From: Komagataeibacter xylinus
Lineage (GTDB): Bacteria > Pseudomonadota > Alphaproteobacteria > Acetobacterales > Acetobacteraceae
Direction of reading: 5' to 3'
DNA: 64,000 nt
Assembly (NCBI RefSeq): GCF_009834365.1
Contig: NZ_CP041348.1
Location: 1,302,501-1,366,500, forward strand
Every line of letters starts with the position of its first letter. Position 1 is the stretch's first letter. A model generated the notes under the pieces. The model did not search any database and had not been told where the DNA came from. It saw only the letters and a list, made by a program, of their open reading frames with translations. A program made the position numbers and the translations under genes. Of the stretch, positions 39,426-48,300 are shown piece by piece.

Positions 39426-41774
39426 TCATAGGGAATAATCCAGGCTGGCATAGTAATATCCACCATTGAAACCCAACTGCTGTGCGCTCGAATCATACGG
39501 AATGACACCCACATAACTGGTGTTCAGTGGGATGCGCGACGGATATTCGTTGAACAGGTTGTTCGCGCCAATGGCGACATGTAGCTGTTTCGTGGCCTGA
39601 TAGCCCAAGATGACGTTCGTCTGGAATTTCGGCTTGCTGTACATCTGGTAAAAAACCTGGTTGGACCAGGCGTTTGGTCCCGTAACGTACTGAAGCTGGT
39701 CAATGGTGTGGCCCCAGCGCATTTCATGAATGGCGAAATCCCATTTCCCCAGATGCCAGGAGGCACCAAAAATCAGCTTGTTGCGGGGGAATGCCGTGGT
39801 TAGGTAACCGAGATCCTGCGCGCTGAGCAATGGATTGCCATTTGAATCCAGGTAATCTTTCAGTACTTTGGTCTCGTTCAGGTTCAGCGCGACATCCCAG
39901 TTGACGCGCCCATATTTTCCGAAATCCGTCCTGTATCCGGCAGATATGTTTACGCCGCGCGTTCTGGTGTCGGCACCGTTGGAAAAATACTGCACCGACA
40001 CGCTGTCCGGCGTGACGGTCGAATCAACCTGATATCCGCCATCCTTCAATGCATTGATGGCGCTCTGGCCGTTATAGACCCCGCCCTCGACGATTCTATT
40101 GCGAATGGTAATCTGGTAGGCATCAACGGTAATGTTCATGTTCCGAATGGGGTTGATCATGAAGCCTGCGCTATAATTCATGCTCCTTTCGGGACGTAAC
40201 GGTTTGGAGCCAAGGGCCCGCGCCGTTGCCGAATTGACCGCCACCACGCCATCCGCGCCGGTCGGGGTGGTGCTCAGGCTGGTATAATGCTGTTCGGCCA
40301 AGGTCGGGGCCCGGAACCCGTTACTGATGCCACCACGTAACGCGAAATATTTGTTCACGTCGTAACGCATTGAAACTTTTCCGGTTTCTGTATCTCCGGA
40401 ATCGGTATAATGTTCAAAACGTCCGGCAAAATCGACCTGCCAGTTCTTTAGAAGCTGCGTTGAAAGACCAACATACCCCGCCGTGACATCACGGCTGGCA
40501 CGCGTATAGCTGAGCTGGTTCAGACCGCTCTGCCCCTGCGGGCCAGACCCGTAATAGGAAGCCGCGTCGCCCGGATTGACATTATATGCGTCGTTTCTGT
40601 ACTGCGCGCCAATTGAAAAATTGACCGGACCCGCCAGAAGCGGCACGTCAAATGCCTTGCGCACGCCGAAATCGGTCGTCCACTGGCGGTTTGAAAACGT
40701 CATGACATGGAAATGCGTCGGCGTATAACCCGTGTCGCTATACAGCATTGTATTGACGGAATTGTTCAGGTCGAAATGTGAATGGTCCTCGCCGTAGCTG
40801 GTGCTGAAATCCCAGTTCCAGCCATGGAACAGTTCGCCCCTGAACCCGACCGCGACGTTGAAATCATCTTCATCAAGCGAACTGACGGGGCTGAAGCCGT
40901 TGGGATATACCTGGGGCAGAACCGTGCCGGTGCGATAGTTCTGAAAGGACCATGCCGTCCGGTGCGCGTAACTGGCGAAGGAATATAGTTCGACCCGGTC
41001 TGTGATATGGTATCCCATATTGTAGCCTAGGGAGACCCTGTTTTCCTGTGGGTTGCCGAAATACTGGTTAAGTTTTTTCCCTACGCGCGTATCGATGTCG
41101 CCGCGATTGGTATGGTCCTGGTGTTTGTATTCGGCATCGAGATGGAAATACCCACGATCCGTCAGTTTCGTGCCCCAACTGACTGTATTGTCCGTTGTGA
41201 ATCCGTCTCCTGCATAATAGCCGCCATCAACCGAATGGAGTTGAAGTCCCTTCGTGTCTTTCTTGAGGATGATGTTCACCACGCCGGCTATGGCGTCTGA
41301 TCCGTAAAGGGCTGCGGCGCCATCCTGGAGGATTTCAATATGGTCAATGGAAGAGGTGGGAAACATGCCCAGATCCACTGGCGTCGTGCCGTTTTCCGGG
41401 CTGCCGGTATCATCCGTCATGATGGATGTTGAATGACGGCGTTTTCCATTGATCAGGATGAGGGTCTGATCGGATGTCAGTCCCCTTAAACTGATGGTCG
41501 AGGTCATGTTGGCATTGCCGGAGGTCACGCCCGGGCGGGTGATCGAAGGATCAAGCTGCACCAAGGCATCGCGCAGGTCTGGCTGGCCAGTTGATTTCAA
41601 CTGCTGTGCACTGACGACCGTGACTGGGCTGATGCTTTTTCGCGCGGTCTGGTGGGGGTCGCGGGTGCCGGTTACAATGAGTTGCTCTTCGGCCGGTGCA
41701 TCGGGGGCCGCGAAGGCGGAAGCGGAAAGCGCGCAGGCTCCTGTCGCGACAGAAGCAAGAAGAAATCCACGCAT
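39426..41774 (-). CDS. TonB-dependent outer-membrane receptor 2
   Basis: The 782-residue receptor has a signal peptide (FLLASVATGACALSASAFA), the TonB-box-like EEQLIVTGTRD, and plug motifs TLILINGKRRHST and IDHIEILQDGAAALYGSDAIAGVVNI. The barrel ends YYYASLDYSL. It resembles receptor 1 closely in the plug, so the two are paralogues of the same subfamily. It heads an operon with the module B flavoprotein and oxidase, which suggests its ligand, or a product of it, is the substrate of that module. A LacI-family gene is divergent. Confidence 0.94.
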   Translation of the reverse strand: MRGFLLASVATGACALSASAFAAPDAPAEEQLIVTGTRDPHQTARKSISPVTVVSAQQLKSTGQPDLRDALVQLDPSITRPGVTSGNANMTSTISLRGLTSDQTLILINGKRRHSTSIMTDDTGSPENGTTPVDLGMFPTSSIDHIEILQDGAAALYGSDAIAGVVNIILKKDTKGLQLHSVDGGYYAGDGFTTDNTVSWGTKLTDRGYFHLDAEYKHQDHTNRGDIDTRVGKKLNQYFGNPQENRVSLGYNMGYHITDRVELYSFASYAHRTAWSFQNYRTGTVLPQVYPNGFSPVSSLDEDDFNVAVGFRGELFHGWNWDFSTSYGEDHSHFDLNNSVNTMLYSDTGYTPTHFHVMTFSNRQWTTDFGVRKAFDVPLLAGPVNFSIGAQYRNDAYNVNPGDAASYYGSGPQGQSGLNQLSYTRASRDVTAGYVGLSTQLLKNWQVDFAGRFEHYTDSGDTETGKVSMRYDVNKYFALRGGISNGFRAPTLAEQHYTSLSTTPTGADGVVAVNSATARALGSKPLRPERSMNYSAGFMINPIRNMNITVDAYQITIRNRIVEGGVYNGQSAINALKDGGYQVDSTVTPDSVSVQYFSNGADTRTRGVNISAGYRTDFGKYGRVNWDVALNLNETKVLKDYLDSNGNPLLSAQDLGYLTTAFPRNKLIFGASWHLGKWDFAIHEMRWGHTIDQLQYVTGPNAWSNQVFYQMYSKPKFQTNVILGYQATKQLHVAIGANNLFNEYPSRIPLNTSYVGVIPYDSSAQQLGFNGGYYYASLDYSL

Positions 41775-42358
41775 GGCAGAATAACCTCATACGGCAGCAA
41801 TTGATGTTGAACGGTTCCATAACAGGATATATCGGTATCGTTATGATAACGTTCTCATGGAGTCAATTTGCAAATACATCCTGCCCCGAAAATTTTTCTA
41901 TTATGTCTGATGTGCCGTCGGAAATACCCCTGATCGGAAGAATGTCGCGCCTTAAATAAAGAACCTGAAACGATGAAGAAAAGTTATTTTGCAAGGGGTA
42001 TCAGGGAGTTGGCCTTTGGGCCCCCGCATTGTGCCGCCGAGGTGGCGGTGCAGCGCCTGACCTCGCGCGTTTTAACGTGAGCCTGCGTGCGCAGACCGGG
42101 ACGAATCTGCCTTCGCGCCCCTGACCAACGCAAGTGGTCTTATGGCGTTCTGGCCGCACCAGTACCTAGCCTGTGCTCCCTGCAAGGCAAAACCGGCAGG
42201 ATCGTGCCGTGCACTGGAACAGGTTGGGGCGCTTGCCCAACATGCAAACAGCAATTATCAATTCCTGGGTCTCCTGTTATGGACAGGAAGCGCGCAGGGG
42301 GTAGATCTGGACCAAACCATTGACGGCAACCCGCATGACGATTGGCAGGAAGAAACCG
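41775..42358. other. divergent control region between TonB receptor 2 and lacI-type gene
   Basis: There are 584 bases. The receptor-side part holds a 13-bp palindrome (41839-41851). The lacI-side part (about 42000-42340) is GC-rich and reads like decayed coding DNA: an open stretch includes LEQVGALAQHANSNYQFLGL, which I cannot assign. Confidence 0.45.
41839..41851. promoter_or_regulatory. LacI-type operator candidate
   Basis: CGTTATGATAACG is a perfect 6-bp inverted repeat around one base, 65 bases upstream of the TonB receptor 2 start. Palindromes of this type are bound by LacI/GalR regulators, and such a gene is the divergent neighbour. Repression of the receptor-flavoprotein-oxidase operon by it is an inference. 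Confidence 0.5.
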
Positions 42359-43456
42359 GTGTCAGGCAATAAACCAAGGCATGCAACCCTTGCGGATGTT
42401 GCCAGGGCCGCGAATGTCAGCGTTGCAACCGCGGGCAGGGCCCTGGGCAATTACGGTTATGTGCGGCCGGAAGCCAAGGAGACGATCCTGAAGGCGGCGC
42501 ATGCGCTGAATTACAGGAAAAACCTGGCGGCACAGTCCCTTATTTCCGGTACTGCCAAGACATTCGGCATGATCGTATCGGATATCGGAACCGAGTTTTA
42601 TTCCAATATCATAAAATCAGTCGTGAACTATTGCCGGGGTCATGGATACTGTGTCCTGATTTACGATACACATGAATCCGTAAGGATAGAGCGCGAAGCC
42701 CTGGCTATTTTTCAGCAGCATCGTGTTGATGGCATTATCATTTCTCCTGCCGATTCCCGAAATGCCGATCACCTGCGTGAGTTCGTCTCGTCTGGTGGCC
42801 GGATTGTGCAGATTGACCGGTGCGTGCCTGATCTGGAAAGTGATACGGTGCAGCTTGATAACAGGCGCGCCGCCAGGGAGTGTACGCGAAAGCTGATTGC
42901 CGCGGGCCATCGCAGGATTGGCTATATTGGCGAACTTTCCGAAATTCGCCCTGCCACCCTACGCAAACTCATGGCAGCCAGTCCGCCCGCATCAGATGCA
43001 AGGCAGCCCTTTGCGCCAAGCTACCAACGTTTGTTTGGCTATCTCGATGCGCATCACGAAGCCGGGCTTGGCGTCTGTCTGGATCTGATCGGCCGGACAG
43101 GCCAGTATAGCGACAGCGCCGCGAACAGGGAGACGGGAAAGGTTCTTGCCCACGCACCAACCGCCCTGCTGACGGCTGATGGCCTGATGACTGTCGGGGC
43201 GTTCAGGTCCATCAGGGCGCATGGCCTGCGTATTCCCGAAGATCTTTCGTTCATCAGTTTTGACGATCTGGACTGGCTCCAATTTGTCGATCCGCCGGTC
43301 ACCGCCTTTGCGCATCCATGCAGTCGGATCGGGGAGGAGGCGGCGCGCATACTGATCAGGCGGGTCACGGGGAGTGAGGATTCATCCTCCCTTCATCATG
43401 AGCATGTTCGTCTGGCCGGTAACCTGATCGAGCGTGCCTCGATACGCACATTGTAG
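42359..43456 (+). CDS. LacI-family transcriptional regulator
   Basis: The GTG start 42359 is chosen because AGGAAG lies six bases upstream; ATG 42335 and TTG 42320 are in-frame alternatives without such a site. The 365-residue protein has the LacI helix-turn-helix (ATLADVARAANVSVATAGRALGNYGYV, then ALNYRKNLAAQSL). The periplasmic-binding-protein-like sensor has TFGMIVSDIGTEFYSNIIKSV and SFISFDDLDWLQFVDPPVTAF. The sensor type usually binds sugars or related metabolites. Its likely target is the divergent TonB receptor operon. It converges on the MFS gene with 17 bases between stops. Confidence 0.93.
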   Translation: MSGNKPRHATLADVARAANVSVATAGRALGNYGYVRPEAKETILKAAHALNYRKNLAAQSLISGTAKTFGMIVSDIGTEFYSNIIKSVVNYCRGHGYCVLIYDTHESVRIEREALAIFQQHRVDGIIISPADSRNADHLREFVSSGGRIVQIDRCVPDLESDTVQLDNRRAARECTRKLIAAGHRRIGYIGELSEIRPATLRKLMAASPPASDARQPFAPSYQRLFGYLDAHHEAGLGVCLDLIGRTGQYSDSAANRETGKVLAHAPTALLTADGLMTVGAFRSIRAHGLRIPEDLSFISFDDLDWLQFVDPPVTAFAHPCSRIGEEAARILIRRVTGSEDSSSLHHEHVRLAGNLIERASIRTL

Positions 43457-43473
43457 ATGCCCTGCATTGGGCC

Positions 43474-44727
43474 TCATATTCTCGTCTCTGGCATTGCCGT
43501 GGTCCGGTCCTTGCGTGAGAGCACGAACAGCGACATCACCCCGACAGGTATGGCGGATATGAGGATGTAGGCTGGCGCCACGGGGTCATGGAGGCTGCTG
43601 ATGAGCCACATGGCAACTGGCTGCGTGGCGACACCGCAGAATGTAACGGCCAGCGAATACACGATACCAAACACATGACCACGGACCCGGTCTGGCAGGG
43701 CACGCAGGGTGATCAGGTAATTGCTGGCCTGCATCAGCCCCCCCACGAATGCGGGTATGCAGCACAGCAGGAACAGGCTGAGCGGCGTACGGGCGGATGC
43801 GCACCACATGTAAAGCGGGATGGCTGCGCCGATATAGACCGAACCCGCGCCGAACAGGAGCAAGATCGGGCGCAGGCGCCGCAGGGCCATGCCGCCACAC
43901 CAGATGCCAATGATGTTCACGATCGTTGATATCGTGATGAAAAGCATGATGCGCGCGGAAGGCTGGTTGAGTATCGAGATCGCGTACGTGACATTGAACG
44001 AACGGATATAAGCCGCGACCGAGCCGTATGAAATGGCGAGAAACAGCAGCACGTAGTCCATGGGGGAAAGGGTATCGTGCTGCGCCGGTTTACGGTCTTG
44101 TGGCGGCATATCGCCAAATTTGCCCCGACGCAGCATGATGCCTACCGGCAGGAGAACCAGCCCGAGGGCAAAAGGAACCCGCCATCCCCATGTGAACAGA
44201 ACCTCTTTTGACATGATCAGCGCCAGTATCAGCCCGACGGTGCTTGCGGCGAGTTCGGCCAGGGACTGCGTGATGCTCAGAAGGGCGACAAGAAGACCAC
44301 GCTCTTCCGCTTTGCCCAGTGAAAACAGATAATCGCTGGCCGGGCCGACTTCACCACCCTCGGAAAAGCCCTGAATGATCCGTGCGGTCAGGATCAGGCA
44401 TGGGGCCAGAAGGCCGATCCGGGCATAGGATGGCGTGCAGCATATCATCAACGATCCGAAGCACATTAATGCGAAACTGATCATGAGCGTTTTTGAAACG
44501 CCATTCCGGCGGCCATAATTGCCAAGAACAAGAGCGCCCAGGGGGCGAAAGACAAAACCGATGCCAAATGTGAGTATGGTTCCGAAAACGCCGGATATGC
44601 GGCCATCGGCCGGAAACATGGTGGCGCCGATCATGGGCACGAAATACACGAATGACAGGAAGTTATAAAACTCAAGGAAATTCCCTATGACCCCATAGGC
44701 AATCTGCTTTGACCGGAAAATAATCAA
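43474..44727 (-). CDS. MFS transporter, metabolite:H+ symporter (MHS) type
   Basis: The TTG start 44727 is supported by AAGGTG eight bases upstream. The 417-residue carrier has 11-12 membrane segments and MHS wording: AYGVIGNFLEFYNFLSFVYF, FRPLGALVLGNYGRRNGVSK (the MFS loop 2-3 motif), and IQGFSEGGEVGPASDYLF. The family moves organic acids, betaine, proline or shikimate with protons. It may export or import a product of the local oxidases. The only neighbour on the same strand is module B. Confidence 0.9.
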   Translation of the reverse strand: MIIFRSKQIAYGVIGNFLEFYNFLSFVYFVPMIGATMFPADGRISGVFGTILTFGIGFVFRPLGALVLGNYGRRNGVSKTLMISFALMCFGSLMICCTPSYARIGLLAPCLILTARIIQGFSEGGEVGPASDYLFSLGKAEERGLLVALLSITQSLAELAASTVGLILALIMSKEVLFTWGWRVPFALGLVLLPVGIMLRRGKFGDMPPQDRKPAQHDTLSPMDYVLLFLAISYGSVAAYIRSFNVTYAISILNQPSARIMLFITISTIVNIIGIWCGGMALRRLRPILLLFGAGSVYIGAAIPLYMWCASARTPLSLFLLCCIPAFVGGLMQASNYLITLRALPDRVRGHVFGIVYSLAVTFCGVATQPVAMWLISSLHDPVAPAYILISAIPVGVMSLFVLSRKDRTTAMPETRI

Positions 44728-45422
44728 GATACGTTCACCTTGGAAATGGTCACCGGATCATTGCCCTGTAAAAGCATCGATATCCGTCGGGACAGTTATC
44801 GACAGTATCTGCCTGGGGCGGAATATGATGGTATGGTCCCGTACAATCATGGATTCATGACATAATACGGGTTCCAGGAAATTTTTCAGGAATTGGAAAT
44901 TCCGTCAGATCACTTTGACTGTATTTATATATTATTTTTACGAAACGAATTAATTTTAATGAGGGCACATAATGAATGTCAAGCCTATTCGCCCGTGAAT
45001 CCCCTATCCGGGACGAGGCGACCGCCATTGCCGTAGCGTCGGTCAACGGACGTCAGTCACTGTTGCCAGGGTGTCGCCTGTCGCCACGAATGCGGGGAGA
45101 TATCCATGCATTCGATGTGACGGAAATATTGTTTCATACAAAAAACGAATTGAATATTTTTGTCACGAGGTAATATTGATTGTCAGTGATTTCTGGTGTA
45201 TCGGACAGGCAGGTTACATAGTCTGCCTGATTCGTGAAAAATGTCCGTAGTAACAGTCATGCTGCGTGCATATTCCTGTTGTGACTGACTTCATGAAGCC
45301 TGGTTATATGTCGCTGTCCAGAGATACCGCCTGTTTTCTCCAGATACCGTTTTGACCGTGTAATATGGAACCCTGAACCAGACCGGTTGCCGGATAGACC
45401 TCCATAAGGAAACGCAAAGAGC
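44728..45422. other. intergenic region, nothing assigned
   Basis: About 695 bases, AT-rich in the middle (44900-45200). It presumably holds the divergent promoters of the MFS carrier and the next operon. I see no RNA gene, clear terminator or supported frame. Confidence 0.4.
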
Positions 45423-46202
45423 ATGAGGCTGTCAGATCCTCCCGAAGTGCTTAATGAAACATCGGATAAACCTTGTATCCTGGTGGTGGATCATGCGACC
45501 AATTACATTCCGCCCGATTACGCGGGGCTGGGCCTGTCTGACAATGTGCTGTCAAAACACATCGCTTTTGATATCGGCATCGGCCCTGTCGCCAGGCAGG
45601 TTGCGCGGCAGGCCGGGGTCGCGACCATTCTTGCCCCATGTTCCCGCCTGCTGGTGGACCCGAACCGCTGGGTTGAGGAACCGGGCTGCATTCCGGAAAT
45701 CAGCGATGGAATTCGTATCGAGGCCAATGAATCCCTGTGCGCCGACAGCCGTGCCGCCCGGCTGGAGCGTTTCTTCTGGCCCTATCATGAGCGGATCAGT
45801 ACGATCCTCGCCAGACTGACCCGCCAGCATCCGCGGGTTGTCTTTCTAGGGCTGCACAGTTGCACGAGAGTGCTGGGCGATATGCAGCGTATTGGTGACG
45901 CGGGCACATTCTGGCATGAAAATGATGCCCTGTCGCGGATCATCGTTGAAAGGCTGACGAACCGGTTCGGCCTGAAGGCCTGTGGCAATTACCCGTATAA
46001 TGGAGAGGATGGCAGCTTCACCATCGACTATCATACATGGGGCCAGGGCCATCTGACCTGCGGGCTGGAAATTCTCAATGACCGGCTGCGAACCCCCGAC
46101 CAGATCGCCCAATGGTCGGAACGGTTATGCGATATCCTGCATACCGCGATGGCGGGACTGGAAGTAAACAGTCCAGACCTGCTGGCCAGCACGGCATTAT
46201 GA
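45423..46202 (+). CDS. N-formylglutamate amidohydrolase family protein
   Basis: The start ATG 45423 has AAGGAA upstream. The 259-residue cytoplasmic protein has the family opening ILVVDHATNYIPPDYAGLGL, then HIAFDIGIGPVARQVARQAG, LLVDPNRW, and the metal-site-like LGLHSCTRV; near the end is GLEILNDRLRTPDQIAQWSERL. Named members release formate from N-formylglutamate, the last step of one histidine pathway, but no other hut genes are near. It is paired with a DAO flavoprotein 37 bases downstream, so it probably cleaves a different N-acylated amino acid. Function at this level is inference. Confidence 0.88.
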   Translation: MRLSDPPEVLNETSDKPCILVVDHATNYIPPDYAGLGLSDNVLSKHIAFDIGIGPVARQVARQAGVATILAPCSRLLVDPNRWVEEPGCIPEISDGIRIEANESLCADSRAARLERFFWPYHERISTILARLTRQHPRVVFLGLHSCTRVLGDMQRIGDAGTFWHENDALSRIIVERLTNRFGLKACGNYPYNGEDGSFTIDYHTWGQGHLTCGLEILNDRLRTPDQIAQWSERLCDILHTAMAGLEVNSPDLLASTAL

Positions 46203-46239
46203 CCGCGCCGATCTCTCATCTCATTTCCGAGGGGAAATA

Positions 46240-47514
46240 ATGGAAGGCCTTTATGAGATCACCAGCCCGCCGGGAGATCATTATCCTTCCCTGACTGCCA
46301 GTATACAGGCGGACCTTGCCATTATTGGCGGCGGCCTGACCGGACTTTCAACAGCAATCCATGCCATGCGCGCCGGGACCGAAACGCTGCTTCTGGAGGC
46401 CAATGATATCGGGTATGGCGGTTCAGGGCGCAATCATGGCCACTGTGTTCCAGTCCTGCGTTACCTTAACCGCGAACGGGCGATACGGATATTGGGCGAA
46501 GAGCGTGGCGCACGGTATACGCAGATACTGCTCCAGTCCGGCCGATCCGTATTTTCAATGATTCGCGACTTTGATATCCAGTGCGAGGCAAGCCACACAG
46601 GTGCCCTGCAGGTGGCCGACACGCCGCTGCGCGCGCGCAGGCTGATGCAGACGGCAGCATATTATGCCTCGCTCGGTGTGCCGGTCCGGTATCTTGGCGC
46701 CAGCGAAGTAAAGGAAGCTGTCGGTTCGGATCGTTATATCAGCGGATGGATCCATCCCGATGGGGGGCATCTTAATCCTCTTGCCCTGACACGCGGGCTG
46801 GCGCGGGGCGCGGCGGGGCTGGGGGTGCGGATATATGCCCGGACGCCAGCACTGAAGATTGAACGCCAGGGTCATTCATGGCGCATTACCACCCCGCAGG
46901 GCAGTGTCACCGCCCGGCGGGTGATCGTGGCGTCAAATGCCTATACCGGTAAGTTCATGCCGCCACTTGGCAAGTCCTTTATAGGATTGCAGGCCTATGG
47001 CCTGGCCAGCGAACCCCTTGACCCGGCATTACGCCGGAAGATTCTTCCAGGCAATCAGAGCCTGGGTGATAATCGACCCGAAGTACGGTATTTCCGCTTT
47101 GATAAAGCGAACCGTCTCGTCATGGGTGGCATGGTTGAATACGTGATCGGGGTGAATATTCCGCGCACGATAAAGATGATGAACAGTCGGGTGCGTGAGG
47201 TGTTTCCTGAACTGCGGGACATCCGCTGGCGGCATTTCTGGACCGGACAGGAAGCGGTGAACCATGACATGCAGCCGCATGTTTATAACCCTGCGGAAAA
47301 TCTTTTCGCCCTTGCCGGATATTCCGGGCGCGGGGTGCCTGCGTCGGTGGCTTTTGGTGAAATCCTAGCCCTTGCCGGTACCGGTACAGCGGCGCGGGAT
47401 CTGCCGGTTGAAACGGTTGAACTGCGGGACCAGCACATGGCCCGTACCATAGGCGTGCTGGCGCGGGTTTTCCGGGGGCCGTATAACCGCCTCCGTTCGC
47501 TTTCCTCACGGTGA
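46240..47514 (+). CDS. FAD-dependent oxidoreductase, PuuB/OrdL-like
   Basis: The start ATG 46240 has GAGGGG five bases upstream. The 424-residue flavoprotein has ADLAIIGGGLTGLSTAIHAM (residues 25-44), then GYGGSGRNHGHCVPVL, the segment typical of gamma-glutamylputrescine oxidase and related amine oxidases. A C-terminal LFALAGYSGRGVPASVAFGEILA region completes the FAD site. It is the third DAO-fold enzyme of the accessory region. With the formylglutamate-type hydrolase it may remove and oxidise an amide-linked amine. The region ends 45 bases later at the IS1595 element. Confidence 0.9.
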   Translation: MEGLYEITSPPGDHYPSLTASIQADLAIIGGGLTGLSTAIHAMRAGTETLLLEANDIGYGGSGRNHGHCVPVLRYLNRERAIRILGEERGARYTQILLQSGRSVFSMIRDFDIQCEASHTGALQVADTPLRARRLMQTAAYYASLGVPVRYLGASEVKEAVGSDRYISGWIHPDGGHLNPLALTRGLARGAAGLGVRIYARTPALKIERQGHSWRITTPQGSVTARRVIVASNAYTGKFMPPLGKSFIGLQAYGLASEPLDPALRRKILPGNQSLGDNRPEVRYFRFDKANRLVMGGMVEYVIGVNIPRTIKMMNSRVREVFPELRDIRWRHFWTGQEAVNHDMQPHVYNPAENLFALAGYSGRGVPASVAFGEILALAGTGTAARDLPVETVELRDQHMARTIGVLARVFRGPYNRLRSLSSR

Positions 47515-47559
47515 TAAAGGCAGCGCGGGTAGAGAGGTTACTTTGAACTAAATCATTTA

Positions 47560-48292
47560 GGGGCTGGCATAGGTTAAGCCAATAAAGGCTTGATATGTCG
47601 CATGAAAGCACGTCATCGTAGTCAGCTGCCTGTCAGCATCCAAAAACGCCTTCTGGAGCACTTCGTTGCGGGCACGCCCACCCGGAGCGCCGCCGAGCCT
47701 GTAGGCGTCAATCGTAATACAGCGACCCTGTATTACCGGAAATTACGAGAGATCATCGCAGAACAGATTGCTCATGAGGTGCCGGTCTCGGGGAAAATCG
47801 AAGTCGATGAGAGCTATTTCGGTGGGCATCGCAAAGGAAAACGAGGCCGGGGCGCTGCCGGAAAAGTGGCCGTCTTTGGTCTGCTGAAACGGCACGGCCG
47901 TGTCCATGCCGTCATGATCCCCAACGCCGGCCATCAGACGCTGATGTCGATCATTCGAAAGAAAGTGCAGCCGGATTCAATCGTTTACAGTGATTCCTGG
48001 CATGCTTACGACAAGCTGGATGTCTCGGAATTCCATCACGAACGCATTGATCACAGCAGGCATCTTGCCCTGGGTAGAAACCATATCAACGGCATCGAGA
48101 ATTTCTGGAGCCAGGCGAAGCGGCATCTGCGGCGATACAATGGAATACCACGTAAAGACTTCCATCTCTTCCTGGCCGAGTGCGAATGGCGCTTCAACAT
48201 CCGCTCGCTTGCAAAACTCCTGAAAATCCTCACTCAATGGGCTAAACTGCCCGCGTGAACTGTCGCAAACAATGCTTACCTATGCCAGCCCC
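47560..48292 (+). mobile_element. IS1595-family insertion sequence, complete
   Basis: The element is 733 bp long, with terminal inverted repeats starting GGGGCTGGCATAGGT (47560-47574, and complement 48278-48292; 15 bp perfect, then one base shift). It carries one transposase. The expected 8-bp target duplication is absent: the left flank is ATCATTTA and the right flank AAACCCTT. This suggests loss or rearrangement of DNA after insertion. It marks the right edge of the AT-richer accessory region. Confidence 0.92.
47602..48258 (+). CDS. IS1595-family transposase (IS1016-like)
   Basis: A 218-residue DDE-type transposase; the ATG 47602 is preferred, but a TTG four codons earlier is open. The family core is visible: Asp in IEVDESYFGGHRKGKRGRGA, Asp in IVYSDSWHAYDKL, and the C-terminal acidic site in HINGIENFWSQAKRHLRRYNGI. 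The short N-terminus has a helix-turn-helix (TRSAAEPVGVNRNTATLYYRKL). The frame is intact. Confidence 0.93.
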   Translation: MKARHRSQLPVSIQKRLLEHFVAGTPTRSAAEPVGVNRNTATLYYRKLREIIAEQIAHEVPVSGKIEVDESYFGGHRKGKRGRGAAGKVAVFGLLKRHGRVHAVMIPNAGHQTLMSIIRKKVQPDSIVYSDSWHAYDKLDVSEFHHERIDHSRHLALGRNHINGIENFWSQAKRHLRRYNGIPRKDFHLFLAECEWRFNIRSLAKLLKILTQWAKLPA

Positions 48293-48300
48293 AAACCCTT

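Noticed and set aside
45423..46202. Part of a histidine-degradation (hut) operon
   Set aside because: No hutH, hutU or hutI homologue lies nearby, and the partner is a PuuB-like oxidase.
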